NCBI RefSeq assembly: GCF_035989305.1
Contig: NZ_CP108514.1
Location: forward strand, 8,598,501 to 8,662,500
Direction of reading: 5' to 3'
Source: Streptomyces sp. NBC_01233
Lineage (GTDB): Bacteria; Actinomycetota; Actinomycetes; Streptomycetales; Streptomycetaceae
Length of the DNA: 64,000 nucleotides
A program made the position numbers and the translations under genes. The number at the start of each line of letters is the position of its first letter. The first letter of the stretch is position 1. Below the pieces are notes generated by a model. The model searched no databases. It was given only the letters and a program-made list of their open reading frames with translations, and was not told where the DNA came from. Below are positions 50,107 to 60,516 of this stretch, one piece after another.

Positions 50107-51231
50107 TCAGCGCGTGCCGACCGCCGCGCGGACCGCCCTGCGCGCCATTCCGGCATCGTCGTGCAGGCGGCGGAGCAGCAGCCGCTGCTCCTCCCCGGAG
50201 GACAGTGATCCCGCCGGCAGCGGCTGGGTCGGGGCGGTCGCCAGCATCGAGCGCTGCACCGCCGTCTCGGACATCCGGATCTCCCGGGTCAGCACCAGCA
50301 TGAGATTGACCAGGAAGGCGTCCCGCGCGGCCGGACCGGCCGACTGGGCGAGCCGGCTGATCTGGGCACGGGCGGCCGGGGCGTCGCCCAGCACCGCCCA
50401 CAGCGTGGCCAGGTCGTAGCCCGGCAGGTACCAGCCCGCGTGCTCCCAGTCGAGCAGCACCGGACCGGCCGGGGACAGCAGCAGGTTCGACAGCAGCGCG
50501 TCACCGTGGTTGAACTGCAGCGCCGTGCCCGACAGCTTCACGCCGTGCAGCAGCTTCTGCAGGTCGCCGAGGTCCCGGTCGGTCAGCAGCCCCAACTCGT
50601 GGTCGCGGGCGATCCGCCGCGCGTAGTTCATCGGCGTTCCGAACAGCTCGGCCGGCGGCCGCCACTGGTTGACCCGGCACACCGCGCCCAGGGCCGCCCG
50701 CAGGTCCACCCGCGGCGGCGGCTCCACCGGGTGTCGCTGCAGGGCCGCGACCCGGCCCGCCATCCGCTCCACCACCAGCGTGCAGTTCTCGGGGTCGGCG
50801 GCGATCAGCCGCGGCACCCGGACCGGCGGGCGGTGCCGGACGAACGTCCGGTACGCCGCTATTTCGTGCCGGTACCGCTCGCGCCACTCCGGCGAGTGGT
50901 CCAGTAAGACCTTCGCGACGGCGGTCATCCGCCCGGTGGTCCCGACCAGGAGGACGGACCGTCCGCTGCGCCGCAGCACCTGAACCGGCGCGAATTCCGG
51001 ACAGATCCGCTGCACCGAGGCGAGAGCGGTGCGCAGTTGCGCCCCCTGAGGTCCCGAGAGGTCGATTCTTCCGCTGACGGGGAGTGAGCCGGTACCCGGC
51101 ATCCGCCGCGTCCGGACGGTGCCCTGCACCGGAGCCGACGGGCGGCCGGGTTCGAGGTAGGGGCCGCCGCCAGCCGGGAGCGTGCGGTGCGACCGGACCG
51201 GTGCGGACACGGAGGACGTTGCTGCGTACAT
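50107..51231 (-). CDS. Aminoglycoside phosphotransferase-fold kinase
   Basis: 374 residues from ATG 51231; GAAGGGATCC is the likely ribosome site. The first ~60 residues are low in structure. APH fold: [40 protein letters not shown], Brenner motif [20 protein letters not shown] (catalytic Asp ~247), then [20 protein letters not shown] (DFG-equivalent DWE). Members phosphorylate antibiotics, sugars or choline. The C-terminus [20 protein letters not shown] is not typical of resistance enzymes, so housekeeping or secondary metabolism is more likely. Divergent from the NsdA-like gene. Confidence 0.87.
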   Translation of the reverse strand: MYAATSSVSAPVRSHRTLPAGGGPYLEPGRPSAPVQGTVRTRRMPGTGSLPVSGRIDLSGPQGAQLRTALASVQRICPEFAPVQVLRRSGRSVLLVGTTGRMTAVAKVLLDHSPEWRERYRHEIAAYRTFVRHRPPVRVPRLIAADPENCTLVVERMAGRVAALQRHPVEPPPRVDLRAALGAVCRVNQWRPPAELFGTPMNYARRIARDHELGLLTDRDLGDLQKLLHGVKLSGTALQFNHGDALLSNLLLSPAGPVLLDWEHAGWYLPGYDLATLWAVLGDAPAARAQISRLAQSAGPAARDAFLVNLMLVLTREIRMSETAVQRSMLATAPTQPLPAGSLSSGEEQRLLLRRLHDDAGMARRAVRAAVGTR

Positions 51232-51362
51232 GGTGATACGGATCCCTTCGTGCGCCGACGAGTTGCGTACGCCGCCCCGCCGGATCCCGTGCTTCACCCT
51301 GGGGAGTTCCGCCGGTGAACCGGGTCGGGGAGGCGCATTCCTACCTGACACCCGGCGCAAGG

Positions 51363-51401
51363 TGGCGAACCATCGGGCGTGCCCTGGCGAAGCCTGGCGA
51401 A
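51363..51401. repeat. Three TGGCGAA direct repeats upstream of the NsdA-like gene
   Basis: TGGCGAA at 51363, 51385 and 51395: 22 and 10 bp apart, i.e. on the same DNA face. They lie 60-100 bp upstream of GTG 51463 in the divergent regulator/kinase region. A direct-repeat binding site is suggested. Confidence 0.55.
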
Positions 51402-51462
51402 TAGTCGCTGGGCATCTGACGGCGGGCTACTGTCAACTCAGCCGAGAACCTGGGGGCTTGAC

Positions 51463-52950
51463 GTGAGCAAAGGTCCAAACACCCGCTTGAACGACCTGTT
51501 CGGCCTGGCCGGCTGGTCGAAGGGCGAACTGGCGAGGATGGTCAATCGGCAGGCGGCGGCCATGGGCCACCCCCAGCTGGCCACCGACACCTCGCGGGTG
51601 CGGCGCTGGATCGACATGGGGGAGACCCCTCGCGAACCGGTGCCCACGGTACTGGCAGCACTGTTCACCGAGCGGCTCGGTCGTGTCGTGACCATCGAGG
51701 ACCTCGGGTTCGTACGGCAGCGGCGCACCTCCAGACGGCAGCCGGAAGGGGCTCGTGAGAACCCCGACGGGATGCCGTGGGCGCCCGAACGCACAGCCGC
51801 GGTCCTCACCGAATTCACGGGAATGGACCTCATGCTCAACCGTCGCGGTCTGATGGGCGCGGGCGCCGTGCTCACCGCCGGCTCCGCCCTCAGCAACGCC
51901 ATGTACGACTGGCTGCACACCGACCCCGCCCTCGCGAAGGAGGCGCGGCACTTCGGGGACGCCTTCCAGGCCGATCCCGCGGGATACGACCGCTACGAGG
52001 CGGCCCCGATCGGCTCCCAGGAGATCGAGGCCCTGGAGCGCTCCGTCGACGTGTTCCGCGCCTGGGACGCCTCCAGAGGGGGCGGTCTCCAGCGCAAGGC
52101 CGTCGTCGGCCAGCTCAACGAGGTGGGCGGGATGCTCGCCTACCACCACCCCGACCACCTCCAGCGGCGACTCTGGGGGGTGGCGGCCAATCTGGCCGTG
52201 CTCGCGGGCTGGATGTCCCACGACGTGGGCCTGGAGCCCACGGCGCAGAAGTACTTCGTCATCGCCGCGCACGCGGCCCGCGAGGGCGGCGACCGGCCGC
52301 GCGCAGGTGAGGCGCTGTCCCGCGCCGCCCGCCAGATGGTCCACCTGGGCAAGCCGAACGAGGCCCTGGACCTGATGAAGCTCGCCCAGTCGGGCTCGGG
52401 CGAGCAGACCCTGCCGCGCACCCGCGCCATGCTCCACACCATCGAGGCCTGGGCGCAGGCCGCCATGGGCAAGGGCCAGGCCATGCGCCGCACCCTGGGC
52501 GAGGCGGAGGAGCTGTTCGTCTCCGACAAGGGCGACGTGCCCCCGCCGAGCTGGATGCAGCACTTCGACGAGGCCGACCTGCACGGCATGCAGGCCCTCG
52601 CCTACCGCACCCTCGCCGACCACGACGCCACGGCGGCGCCGATCGCCGCGCGCCACGCCAGGGAGGCCTTGCGGCTGCGCGGCGAGGGCTACCAGCGCTC
52701 GCAGATCTTCGACTACATCTCCATGGCCTCGGCCTGCTTCATCGCCGACGAGCCCGAACAGGCCGACCGCTACGCGCGCCTGGCCCTGGTCTCGATGAAC
52801 GAGACCTCCTCGCACCGGACCTGGGACCGGCTGCGCGAGATGTACCGGCTCACCGCCCAGTACTCCGGCTACCCGAGCATCGAGGACCTGCGCCAGGAGA
52901 TCAAGCTGGCCCTCCCGGACAGCCCGGCGCCGCGCGCCACGGGGGTGTAG
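51463..52950 (+). CDS. NsdA-type TPR transcriptional regulator
   Basis: 495 residues from GTG 51463. The N-terminal half reads LNDLFGLAGWSKGELARMVN, then DTSRVRRWIDMGETPREPVP, the HTH-like block of NsdA proteins, and VTIEDLGFVRQ. The rest is a TPR-like helical region (VVGQLNEVGGMLAYHHPDHL, AHAAREGGDRPRAGEALSRA, LADHDATAAPIAARHAREAL, RLTAQYSGYPSIEDLRQEI). NsdA represses sporulation and antibiotic synthesis in S. coelicolor. The three TGGCGAA repeats upstream may control it. Terminator at 53017-53038. This is likely a paralogue of NsdA, not NsdA itself. Confidence 0.9.
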   Translation: MSKGPNTRLNDLFGLAGWSKGELARMVNRQAAAMGHPQLATDTSRVRRWIDMGETPREPVPTVLAALFTERLGRVVTIEDLGFVRQRRTSRRQPEGARENPDGMPWAPERTAAVLTEFTGMDLMLNRRGLMGAGAVLTAGSALSNAMYDWLHTDPALAKEARHFGDAFQADPAGYDRYEAAPIGSQEIEALERSVDVFRAWDASRGGGLQRKAVVGQLNEVGGMLAYHHPDHLQRRLWGVAANLAVLAGWMSHDVGLEPTAQKYFVIAAHAAREGGDRPRAGEALSRAARQMVHLGKPNEALDLMKLAQSGSGEQTLPRTRAMLHTIEAWAQAAMGKGQAMRRTLGEAEELFVSDKGDVPPPSWMQHFDEADLHGMQALAYRTLADHDATAAPIAARHAREALRLRGEGYQRSQIFDYISMASACFIADEPEQADRYARLALVSMNETSSHRTWDRLREMYRLTAQYSGYPSIEDLRQEIKLALPDSPAPRATGV

Positions 52951-53016
52951 TCCTACGCCGGCCCCGCACGCCCCGTCCGCCGCGCGTGCCCGCACACCCT
53001 GTACGGAGACGAGAAA

Positions 53017-53038
53017 GGCCGCGCCTTCCGGCGCGGCC
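53017..53038 (+). terminator. Hairpin after the NsdA-like gene
   Basis: GGCCGCGCC (53017-53025)-TTCC-GGCGCGGCC (53030-53038), perfect 9-bp stem. Confidence 0.8.
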
Positions 53039-53130
53039 CTGCAGACCTGTGCTGTCCTGCATCTGTGCTGTCCTGAAGCGGTGCGGCCCCCGAACCCGTG
53101 TGGCGGCGAAGCCCGTTCGGGCGGCGCCCG

Positions 53131-54549
53131 CTACCCGCCCACCCGGGCCACGAGCACGCAGGCGTCGTCCTCCCGCTCGCTCTCGCCGAACTCCTCGATC
53201 ACGATCCGCACGCAGTCCTGCGCCGACCGCGCCGCCGCGAACCGCGGCGCGAGCGCCAGGAGCCGCTCGGTCCCGTCGGCCCGGCTGAACTCGATGCTGC
53301 GCGGGGTCAGTCCGTCCGTGTGCAGCACCAGCAGGTCGCCCACTTCGAGCCGTTCCTCGGCCTGCCCGTACGAGGCTCCGGACGTCGCGCCCAGCAGGAC
53401 GCCCTCCGGCGGCAGCAGGCCCCGGCCCGACCCGCGGCGGAACAGCAGCGGGGCCGGGTGGCCCGCCTGCGCCCAGGACAGCACCCGGCGCGCGGGATCG
53501 TAGCGGCAGCACACGGCCGAGCCGAGCGCCGGCTGCACGGAGGTCTCCAGGAGCTGGTTGAGCCAGCCCATCAGCGGGCCGGGCTCGATCCCCGCCATGG
53601 CCATCCCGCGCAGGGCGCCCAGCATCATCGCCATCCCGGAGGTGGCGGTCACTCCGTGCCCGGTCAGGTCACCGACCGTCAGCATCGAGCGTCCGTCGGG
53701 GAGTTCGAGCGCGTCGTACCAGTCGCCGCCGATCAGCGCGCTGGTCGCGGACGGCAGGTAGTGGGCGGCCACGTCCAGCGTGCCCGCGTTGCTGTGCGGG
53801 AACCGCAGGGAGCCGCGCCACGGGGGGAGCACGGCTTCCTGCAGCTCGACCGCCAGCCGGTGCTCGGTCTGCGCGATCTCCCGCTGGCGCTGCAGCGAGT
53901 CACGGGACTCGCGCACCGCACGCTGGCTCCGGCGCAGTTCACTCACGTCGCGCAGCACGGCCCACATGGAGGCCGTACAGCCCTCGGAGTCGAGTACCGG
54001 CTCGCCCCTCATGTGCAGCGTCCGGACGCGGCCGTCGGCCCGGACGATGCGGAACTCGCCGTCGATCGGTTTGCCGTCCACCAGGCAGGCGGTGACCCAC
54101 GCGGTGAGCAGTGACTGGTCCTCGGAGAACAGGGCGGAGCCCAGTTCGTCGAGGGGGAGCGCGCCCGCTTCGGGCGAGCGCCCGAAGATCTGGAACAGCT
54201 CGTCGGACCAGCTGACTTCGTCCGTCAGCAGGTTCCACTCGGCGCTGCCGACGCGGGTGTGGGCCTCGGGCCCGGCCTCGGGGGCCCCCTGCGGGAGCCC
54301 GACGGTCTCGGGTACCGCCGGCAGGCCCTCTTTGAGCTGGCCGAGGTGCTCGCCGAGGTCGTCGAGGTGATGGACGGCGAGATCGCACAGTGCGCGCTGC
54401 CAGCGGCCCTGGGCGTCGTCGTCCACGACGGTGTCGCGGCGGACCGCGTCCACTTCTCCCCGCAGCCGCCGGGTCTGGGAGATCAGCGCGTCCACCGAAC
54501 CCGGCTCTGGAGGCTGCGCGGGACGGTCCGCGAACAGGTGGGACGGCAT
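53131..54549 (-). CDS. PAS-PP2C (SpoIIE/RsbU-type) serine phosphatase
   Basis: 472 residues from ATG 54549 (GGAG site). N-terminal helical segment (~1-75). PAS-like sensor fold (~100-205: SAEWNLLTDEVSWSDELFQI, FGRSPEAGALPLDE, DGEFRIVRADGRVRTLHMRG, VLRDVSE). Coiled-coil linker RRSQRAVRESRDSLQRQREI. PP2C core: IGGDWYDALELPDGRSMLTV, VGDLTGHGVTATSGMAMMLG (metal Asp residues), LHTDGLTPRS and EDDACVLVAR. Such phosphatases dephosphorylate anti-sigma antagonists and so activate alternative sigma factors in stress or development. The sensed signal is unknown. Alone on its strand. Confidence 0.92.
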   Translation of the reverse strand: MPSHLFADRPAQPPEPGSVDALISQTRRLRGEVDAVRRDTVVDDDAQGRWQRALCDLAVHHLDDLGEHLGQLKEGLPAVPETVGLPQGAPEAGPEAHTRVGSAEWNLLTDEVSWSDELFQIFGRSPEAGALPLDELGSALFSEDQSLLTAWVTACLVDGKPIDGEFRIVRADGRVRTLHMRGEPVLDSEGCTASMWAVLRDVSELRRSQRAVRESRDSLQRQREIAQTEHRLAVELQEAVLPPWRGSLRFPHSNAGTLDVAAHYLPSATSALIGGDWYDALELPDGRSMLTVGDLTGHGVTATSGMAMMLGALRGMAMAGIEPGPLMGWLNQLLETSVQPALGSAVCCRYDPARRVLSWAQAGHPAPLLFRRGSGRGLLPPEGVLLGATSGASYGQAEERLEVGDLLVLHTDGLTPRSIEFSRADGTERLLALAPRFAAARSAQDCVRIVIEEFGESEREDDACVLVARVGG

Positions 54550-55036
54550 GAGAACTCCGATACAGGCGCGGCACGGCCAAGTCTGAAGGAAGGACCGGTA
54601 ACGACTGTTGCACAGGGCGCGACGGGGTGAAAGGCGTTTGGCAACATCCGCAACGTTCTTGCTTGTGGTATATGCCGCAGGCCTTCCGAGGTGTATTCCG
54701 TGTGCGAACGAATCCGGTCAACGGCCTTCGGCCGGGCGGGACCGGCACCAGCCGGTCGGAGCCGGAACACGGTGGCGCCGGCGGCCGGAAACGACCCCTC
54801 CGCCCGCCGCCGCTCGATCGTACGGCCGAGGTGTACGAGGGCGGCCCGCAGTCACACCCGTACCGGGCCCGGATCAACGCGGCCCACCGCGGTACCCCTG
54901 AACGGAGGACCCCCTGCCGGGTTTCGACCGGAGCCCGGGCTTCCCACCGCACCACCTGGTCGCTACCCTACGGGCCGGTAATGAACCGGGGGAGGTCCGT
55001 GCGGGCGGGCCCGCGCAGCGTGGGGACACTACGAAC
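54550..55036. other. 487-bp divergent intergenic region without a gene
   Basis: Lies between the leftward phosphatase gene and the rightward molybdenum-hydroxylase operon. One 137-codon frame exists but has no family resemblance, no site before its start and poor codon bias, so I do not call it. TATATG near 54669 could be part of a -10. The last ~250 bp before the hydroxylase are GC-rich spacer with no clear repeat. Confidence 0.6.
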
Positions 55037-57367
55037 ATGAGCGGGCACAGCCACGCTGCCGGGCGGGACCACGACACGGTTCGGGCCGGCGTCCAGGACG
55101 AGGCCGGGGTCCGAGACGATGCCGCGCCCCGGGACGGCGCCGCCGGGCAGGGCCGCCCCGCCGGGCAGAGCCGACGTTCCTTCCTCACCTACCTCGTGGC
55201 CGCGCCGACCCTCGCCCTCGTCACCCGCGCCGGCGCCGACGCGCTCGCCCCGCAGCCCGCCCACGCCGTGGTCCCGTCCCTGCCCGCCATCGCCGACGTG
55301 ATCGACCTCGGTGACCTGTTCATCCTGGCCGGGGCGCCCACCGCCGCCCTGCTGGCGCTCGCCGTGGAGGCGGACGGGGGCATCCGCTTCCGGCTGCCGC
55401 GCGAGGAGGTCGGCCAGGGCCTCACCACCGCGGTCGCCATGCTCGTCGCCGAGGAACTCGACGCGCCCCTCGCCGACGTACGCGTGGAGTTGGACGACGC
55501 GCGGCCCGAGCTGCTCTTCAACCAGCTCACCGGATCCTCCAACTCGATCCGCTCCCTCTACGGGCCGGTCCGCCAGTGCGCGGCCACCGCCAGGGCCCGC
55601 CTCGTCGCGGCCGCCGCCCTGCGCTGGGGCCTCTCCGCGGCGTCACTGACCACCGCGAACGGCGCCGTCCGCGCCCCCGACGGCCGCACCGCCGACTACG
55701 GCTCCCTCGCCGCGGCCGCCGCCGACCCCGGCCTGGTCGTGCCGGGCGCCACTCCCAAGAAGACGGCGAAGCACACGCTCGTGGGCAGGCCCACCAGCCG
55801 GGTCGACGCCCGGGCCATGGTCACCGGCGCCCAGCAGTACACCCTCGACCTCGACGTGCCCGGCGCCAAGCCCTGCGTGGTACGCCGCCCGCCCACCCTC
55901 GGCGGCACCGTCCGCACCGTCACCAACCTCGCGGCCGTCCGGGCCATGCCCGGCGTCCTGCACGTGGTGACCGTCCCGACCGGGGTCGCCGTGGTCGCCG
56001 AGACCTTCGGGCAGGCCATCACCGCCAAGTCCGCCCTCCAGGTCACCTGGGGGCCCGGCCCCGCCGACCAGCTGTCCGACGCCCAGATCCGCGCCAAACT
56101 GCGCGCCGCCACCCCGCCGCTGCTGGTGCCGCCGCTGCTGACCCCGTACGTGGACGCCGAGTTCGACTTCGCCTTCGTCAGCCACGCCCCGATGGAGACC
56201 AACTCCGCCATCGCCGACGTCCGCGACGACCGCGCCGAGATCTGGTCCGGGCTCAAGTCCCCGATCGTGGCCCGCGAGACCATCGCCGCGGACCTCGGCC
56301 TGCCCCTGGACAAGGTGAAGGTGCACGTGGTCCAGGCCGGCGGCTCCTTCGGCCGGCGGCTCTTCTTCGACGCGGCCCTGGAGGCCGCCCGTGTCTCCAA
56401 GGCCTGCCGCCGCCCGGTCAGGCTGATGTGGACCCGCGTCGACGACACCCGGCACGGCCGGATGCGTCCCGCGACCCACCACAAGATCCGGGCCACCCAC
56501 CTGCTGGGCGAGGTCCTCAGCTTCGAGCACCGGGTCGCCGCCGCCGAGACCGACTTCCGGCACGGGCTCGGCGAGATCATCACCGCCACCGCGGCGAGTC
56601 TGCCCCTGGGGATCGGCAACGCCACCCTCGCCCAGACCCTGTTCCTGACCACGGTGAAGTCCCCGTACCACTTCGGGCTCACCACCCAGGCGCTCACCGA
56701 GGTGCCCACCGGCATCCCCACCGGATCCTGGCGCTCGGTGTACTCCGCCAACACGCGCGGAGCCGAGGAGATCGTGGTCGACGAACTCGCCGCGCGGACG
56801 GGCCGGGACCCGTACCGCTTCCGCCGCACCTTCCTGAAGACCGACGCCCAGCGCGCCGTACTCGACAAGGCGGCCACGGAGGGGGAGTGGGGGCGGCCGA
56901 TGGAGGCGGGCTGCGCGCAGGGCATCGCCTTCCACGAGGAGTACAAGTCCCGCACCGCGTGCCTCGTCGAGATCGACACCCGGGACCCGGAACACGTCCG
57001 CGTCACCAAGGCGGTCATCGCCGTGGACGTGGGCCTGCCGGTCAACCCGCGCGGGCTGGAGGCGCAGATGATCGGCGGTCTCACCGACGCCATCTCCACC
57101 ACCCTGCGCGCCGGGCTGCACCTGGACAAGGGACTGCCGCTGGAAGGCAGTTACAGTCAGTTCCACTGGGCGCGGCAGCGGGACACCTCGCGTGACCTAC
57201 GGGTCTTCGTGCTGCCGGCCACCGGTGAGGAGCCGGGCGGCGCCGGCGAGCTGGGAGTGCCCGCCGCGGTCGGCGCGATCGCCAACGCCTGGGCCCGGGC
57301 CACCGGTTCCAAGCCGCGCAGCTTCCCCCTCGACTTCGACGTCGACTTCACCCCTTACCCCCGTTGA
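55037..57367 (+). CDS. Isoquinoline 1-oxidoreductase-like molybdenum hydroxylase, large (Moco) subunit, Tat-exported
   Basis: 776 residues from ATG 55037. A long ~40-residue lead with [18 protein letters not shown] (Tat signal, ~45-62). The Moco-binding aldehyde-oxidase core comes in two halves: [20 protein letters not shown] (the GQGL-type loop), FSTVAETFG-type [60 protein letters not shown] and the catalytic Glu in [20 protein letters not shown] (~735-754). It hydroxylates N-heterocycles or aldehydes with water and passes electrons to the small iron-sulfur subunit encoded next. No FAD subunit adjoins, as in the IorAB pattern. Confidence 0.9.
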   Translation: MSGHSHAAGRDHDTVRAGVQDEAGVRDDAAPRDGAAGQGRPAGQSRRSFLTYLVAAPTLALVTRAGADALAPQPAHAVVPSLPAIADVIDLGDLFILAGAPTAALLALAVEADGGIRFRLPREEVGQGLTTAVAMLVAEELDAPLADVRVELDDARPELLFNQLTGSSNSIRSLYGPVRQCAATARARLVAAAALRWGLSAASLTTANGAVRAPDGRTADYGSLAAAAADPGLVVPGATPKKTAKHTLVGRPTSRVDARAMVTGAQQYTLDLDVPGAKPCVVRRPPTLGGTVRTVTNLAAVRAMPGVLHVVTVPTGVAVVAETFGQAITAKSALQVTWGPGPADQLSDAQIRAKLRAATPPLLVPPLLTPYVDAEFDFAFVSHAPMETNSAIADVRDDRAEIWSGLKSPIVARETIAADLGLPLDKVKVHVVQAGGSFGRRLFFDAALEAARVSKACRRPVRLMWTRVDDTRHGRMRPATHHKIRATHLLGEVLSFEHRVAAAETDFRHGLGEIITATAASLPLGIGNATLAQTLFLTTVKSPYHFGLTTQALTEVPTGIPTGSWRSVYSANTRGAEEIVVDELAARTGRDPYRFRRTFLKTDAQRAVLDKAATEGEWGRPMEAGCAQGIAFHEEYKSRTACLVEIDTRDPEHVRVTKAVIAVDVGLPVNPRGLEAQMIGGLTDAISTTLRAGLHLDKGLPLEGSYSQFHWARQRDTSRDLRVFVLPATGEEPGGAGELGVPAAVGAIANAWARATGSKPRSFPLDFDVDFTPYPR

Positions 57368-57404
57368 CCCCCACCCCCCTCGCCGCCGGATCCAGGAGTA
57401 CGCC

Positions 57405-57860
57405 GTGCCCTCGCACACCTTCACCGTCAACGGGCAGAGCGTCACCGTGGACGCGCCCGACGATCTGCCCCTCCTGTGGGTGCTCCGCGACATGCTGGGC
57501 GTCCGCGGGCCCAAGTACGGCTGCGGGGTGGACGTCTGCAAGGCCTGCACCAGCCACCTCGACGGCGCCGACGTCCGCCCGTGCGTGGTGCCCGTCTCCG
57601 CGTGTGCGGGCAGGGCGGTGACCACCATCGAGGGGCTGGCGAACGGGGACGACCTGCACCCGGTCCAGGAGGCCTGGCTCGAGCAGGACGTCGCCCAGTG
57701 CGGCTTCTGCCAGCCCGGCCAGATCATGGCCGCCGTCGCCCTGCTCAAGCGCACCAGCGAGCCCACGGACGAGGACATCGACGCCATCGCCAACATCTGC
57801 CGCTGCGGTACCTACTTCCGCATCCGCGAGGCCATCCGCAGCGCGGCCGCCAAGATGTGA
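57405..57860 (+). CDS. (2Fe-2S) subunit of the molybdenum hydroxylase
   Basis: 151 residues from GTG 57405; AGGAG is ~9 bases upstream. Plant-type ferredoxin domain: [40 protein letters not shown] (cluster Cys 45/50/53 pattern, with Asp and Lys where relatives have Leu and Gly), then C-terminal four-helix domain [20 protein letters not shown] and [17 protein letters not shown] (second cluster). Together with the large subunit, the two-subunit iorA/iorB arrangement; electrons leave through these clusters, probably to a periplasmic acceptor. Starts 37 bp after the large-subunit stop. Confidence 0.92.
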   Translation: MPSHTFTVNGQSVTVDAPDDLPLLWVLRDMLGVRGPKYGCGVDVCKACTSHLDGADVRPCVVPVSACAGRAVTTIEGLANGDDLHPVQEAWLEQDVAQCGFCQPGQIMAAVALLKRTSEPTDEDIDAIANICRCGTYFRIREAIRSAAAKM

Positions 57861-58020
57861 GCGGCGGCGGACCCCGGTCTTCCCCCGTGGATGCCGGGAC
57901 CCGGCCGCCCGCGGCCAAACCTAGGCGGTCCGGCGCCCGTTGGCAGGGTTCGTTGTGCACAGTGACCGGTCGAGACGGGTATCACAGCGCACAGTGGGCG
58001 ATGGATGCTTGAATGCGCCG

Positions 58021-59436
58021 GTGTCCCGGTCCGACGACGTCCTCAAGCTGCACCGGCTCGCCCACTCCGGTGGGTCGGCCGCCCTGTTGGAGTGGCTCTC
58101 CGCCCGCCTCGGCGGATGGACCGGGGTGGTGGACGCCGAACACGGGCGGGGGCCGGAGGCCGCGGTGCGGGGAGCTGCCGAACTGACCGCCCGGGGCGTA
58201 CGGTCGGCCGTCCTGCACGCCCCCGGCTCCGCCACGCTGCTGTTCGCGCTGGACGGCGGGCGCGCGCTGGCCGCCGTACTGGAGCAGCCGCACCCCGCCG
58301 CCGCCATCCTGCTCGCGGACGCCGCCGCACCGCTCGCCCTCGTCCTGCGCGCCGAGGAGGCCGCCGGGCGGGAGGAGCGGGCCGCGCTCGCCGAGTCGCG
58401 GGCCCGCGAGGCGGTGCTGCACCTGCTGATGAACGGCCGGCTCTCCACCGCCCACCAGATCGCCGAGGCGCTGGGGCCCTCGCTGCCCGAGCCGATGCGG
58501 ATGTACGTCGTCGAATGCCGCACCGGTCAGCGCGCCGAAGTGACCCGGCTGTGCGAGGAACTGACGGACGGCCGGGCCTGGATCGTGCGCTGCCCGGTCT
58601 ACGTACGCCACCTCATCGTGCTCGTCCCGGCCGACCGGGCGGCGGTGTCCGCCGGGCACGACCCCCTCGCGGATGCGCTGGTCGCGGTCGCCCCGGACTG
58701 CACGGTCGGGGTCAGCGGGGAGCTGCGCCTGCGCGAGGCCCCGGCCGCCTACGGCCAGGCCTTCCACGCCCTGGCCGTCGCCCGGGAGCGGGACGAGCGG
58801 CACGCCCGCTTCGGGCCCGGCCCCGAGCTGGCCCTCGCCGCCCACGAGGCCGGAGCCGGCTGGGCGGAGGCCCTGCTCGCGCCCCTGCACGCGTACGAGC
58901 CCCGGCGCCCCCAGGACCCCGGCGGACAGGAACTGCGCGCCACCGCCCACGCCTGGCTGAACTTCTCCTCGCACGCCACCCGGCTGCTGAAGATCCACCG
59001 CAACACCCTCGCCGCCAGGCTCCGGCTGGTCGAGGCGCTGCTCGGGCTGGACCTCGCACGTCTCGGGGACCAGGCGGCGCTCTCGCTGGCGTTGCGGCTC
59101 ACCCCGGGCGCGCGGCCGGCGAACGGTGCGCCCGCGGCGGCCGCCCCCGGTCTCGACGCGGTGCTGCGCGATCCGCGCGTGACCGCCTGGGCCCGTGCCC
59201 AGCTGAGCGCGCTGAGCGGGCCGGACGCCCCTTCGGGCGCGCGCGCCACGGTCGGCGCCTGGCTGGCGCACGACGCCCAACTCGCTCCGGCGGCAGCGGC
59301 GCTGGGCGTCTCCGTCCCGGGCGCCCGCAAACGGCTGACCCGCATCGAGGTCCTGCTGGAGCGCTCCCTGCTCCAGTCCCCGAGCGCCCGGTACGACCTC
59401 TGGCTGGCATACCGGGCGGAGAGGCTCAGAGGGTGA
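58021..59436 (+). CDS. PucR-type transcriptional regulator
   Basis: About 471 residues with GTG 58021 (VSRSDDVLKLHRLAHSGGSA); the frame is open to ~57940 and TTG 58009 is an alternative. Organisation as in the PucR/CdaR family: a poorly conserved N-terminal sensor part (VLEQPHPAAAILLADAAAPL), a GGDEF-like middle (VGVSGELRLREAPAAYGQAF, HALAVARERDERHARF) and the C-terminal HTH LNFSSHATRLLKIHRNTLAA with RLRLVEALLGLDLARLGDQA. A second HTH-like PGARKRLTRIEVLLE ends the protein. May control the preceding molybdenum-hydroxylase genes (160-bp gap) but could serve others. Confidence 0.85.
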   Translation: MSRSDDVLKLHRLAHSGGSAALLEWLSARLGGWTGVVDAEHGRGPEAAVRGAAELTARGVRSAVLHAPGSATLLFALDGGRALAAVLEQPHPAAAILLADAAAPLALVLRAEEAAGREERAALAESRAREAVLHLLMNGRLSTAHQIAEALGPSLPEPMRMYVVECRTGQRAEVTRLCEELTDGRAWIVRCPVYVRHLIVLVPADRAAVSAGHDPLADALVAVAPDCTVGVSGELRLREAPAAYGQAFHALAVARERDERHARFGPGPELALAAHEAGAGWAEALLAPLHAYEPRRPQDPGGQELRATAHAWLNFSSHATRLLKIHRNTLAARLRLVEALLGLDLARLGDQAALSLALRLTPGARPANGAPAAAAPGLDAVLRDPRVTAWARAQLSALSGPDAPSGARATVGAWLAHDAQLAPAAAALGVSVPGARKRLTRIEVLLERSLLQSPSARYDLWLAYRAERLRG

Positions 59437-59487
59437 CACAAGCCGCAGAAGGGGTGATCGGCGAAGGGAATCGATGATCATGCCCCA

Positions 59488-60516
59488 ATGAGGCGAATCA
59501 ATGCGAAACGCGTGCTGGTCGGTGAACCCCTCGACACCGCACGCCTGGGCGAGACCCTGCTGCCCAAACGGCTCGCCCTGCCGATCTTCTGCAGCGACCC
59601 GCTCTCCTCGGTGGCCTACGCCACCGAGGAGATCCTGCTGATCCTGGCCCTCGGCGGCGTCGCACTGCTCCACGTCACCTGGTACGCGGCCGCCGCCATC
59701 GTCTTCCTGCTCGTGGTGGTCGTCGCCTCCTACCGGCAGACCTGTCACGCGTACCCCGGCGGGGGCGGCGCGTACGTCGTCAGCGCGGAGAACCTCGGGC
59801 AGACCGCCGCGCTCACCGCCGCGAGCGCCCTGCTCGTCGACTACGTGATGACCGTCGCGGTCTCCGTCGTCTCCGGTGTCTCCGCCATCACCTCCGCCAT
59901 TCCCTCGCTGAACGACCACGAAGTGGCCCTGTCGGTCGCCTTCGTGGTACTGCTGACGCTGATGAACCTGCGCGGCGTACGGGAGTCGGGCCGCCTCTTC
60001 GCCATTCCCACCTACGGCTTCGTCCTCGTCATCTACCTGATGTTCGCCGTCGCCGCCGTACGCCTCGCGACCGGCGACACCATCCGCGCCGAGTCCGCCC
60101 ACCTGTCGATCACCGCGGAAGGCACCTAGGCCATCGGCTACGCGCAGGGGCTGCGCCCCGACACCCTGACGGCGGTCACCGTCGCCGCGGACGAGGGGGA
60201 GGCGGCCCAGCTGCGGGAGACCTGGGCGGCGCACGATTTGGGCCTGCCCCTGAAGATCCTGCACTCGCCGTACCGCGAGGTGGTGGGCCCGATCATGGCG
60301 CACGTCCAGGAACTGGCCGCGGACTCCGGCACGGACGTGCTGTCGGTGGTGATCCCGGAGTTCGTCGTGGGCCACTGGTGGGAACAGCCGCTGCACAACC
60401 AGAACGCCCTGCGGCTGAAGGCGCGGCTGCTGTTCACGCCGGGCGTCGCGGTGATCGACGTGCCGTACCTGCTGGAGTCGGCGAAACCCGCGCAGCCCGT
60501 GCGGCAGGAGGGGTAG
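59488..60516 (+). pseudogene. APC-family amino-acid permease, internal deletion plus in-frame TAG
   Basis: ATG 59488: MRRINAKRVLVGEPLDTARL, FCSDPLSSVAYATEEILLIL, SYRQTCHAYPGGGGAYVVSA, ALLVDYVMTVAVSVVSGVSA and the fifth and sixth segments up to ESAHLSITAEGT. TAG follows at 60127, then without any frame change the C-terminal cytosolic domain of the same family: GYAQGLRPDTLTAVTVAADE, PLKILHSPYREVVGPIMAHV, VVIPEFVVGHWWEQPLHNQN, ending at TAG 60516. The middle, roughly 300 residues with several membrane segments, is missing. The remnant cannot be a functional transporter. Confidence 0.9.

Noticed and set aside
54627..55040. A 137-codon plus-strand frame in the large intergenic gap
   Set aside because: No ribosome site, Arg/Pro-rich composition and no recognisable motif. 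It also overlaps the start of the molybdenum-hydroxylase gene.
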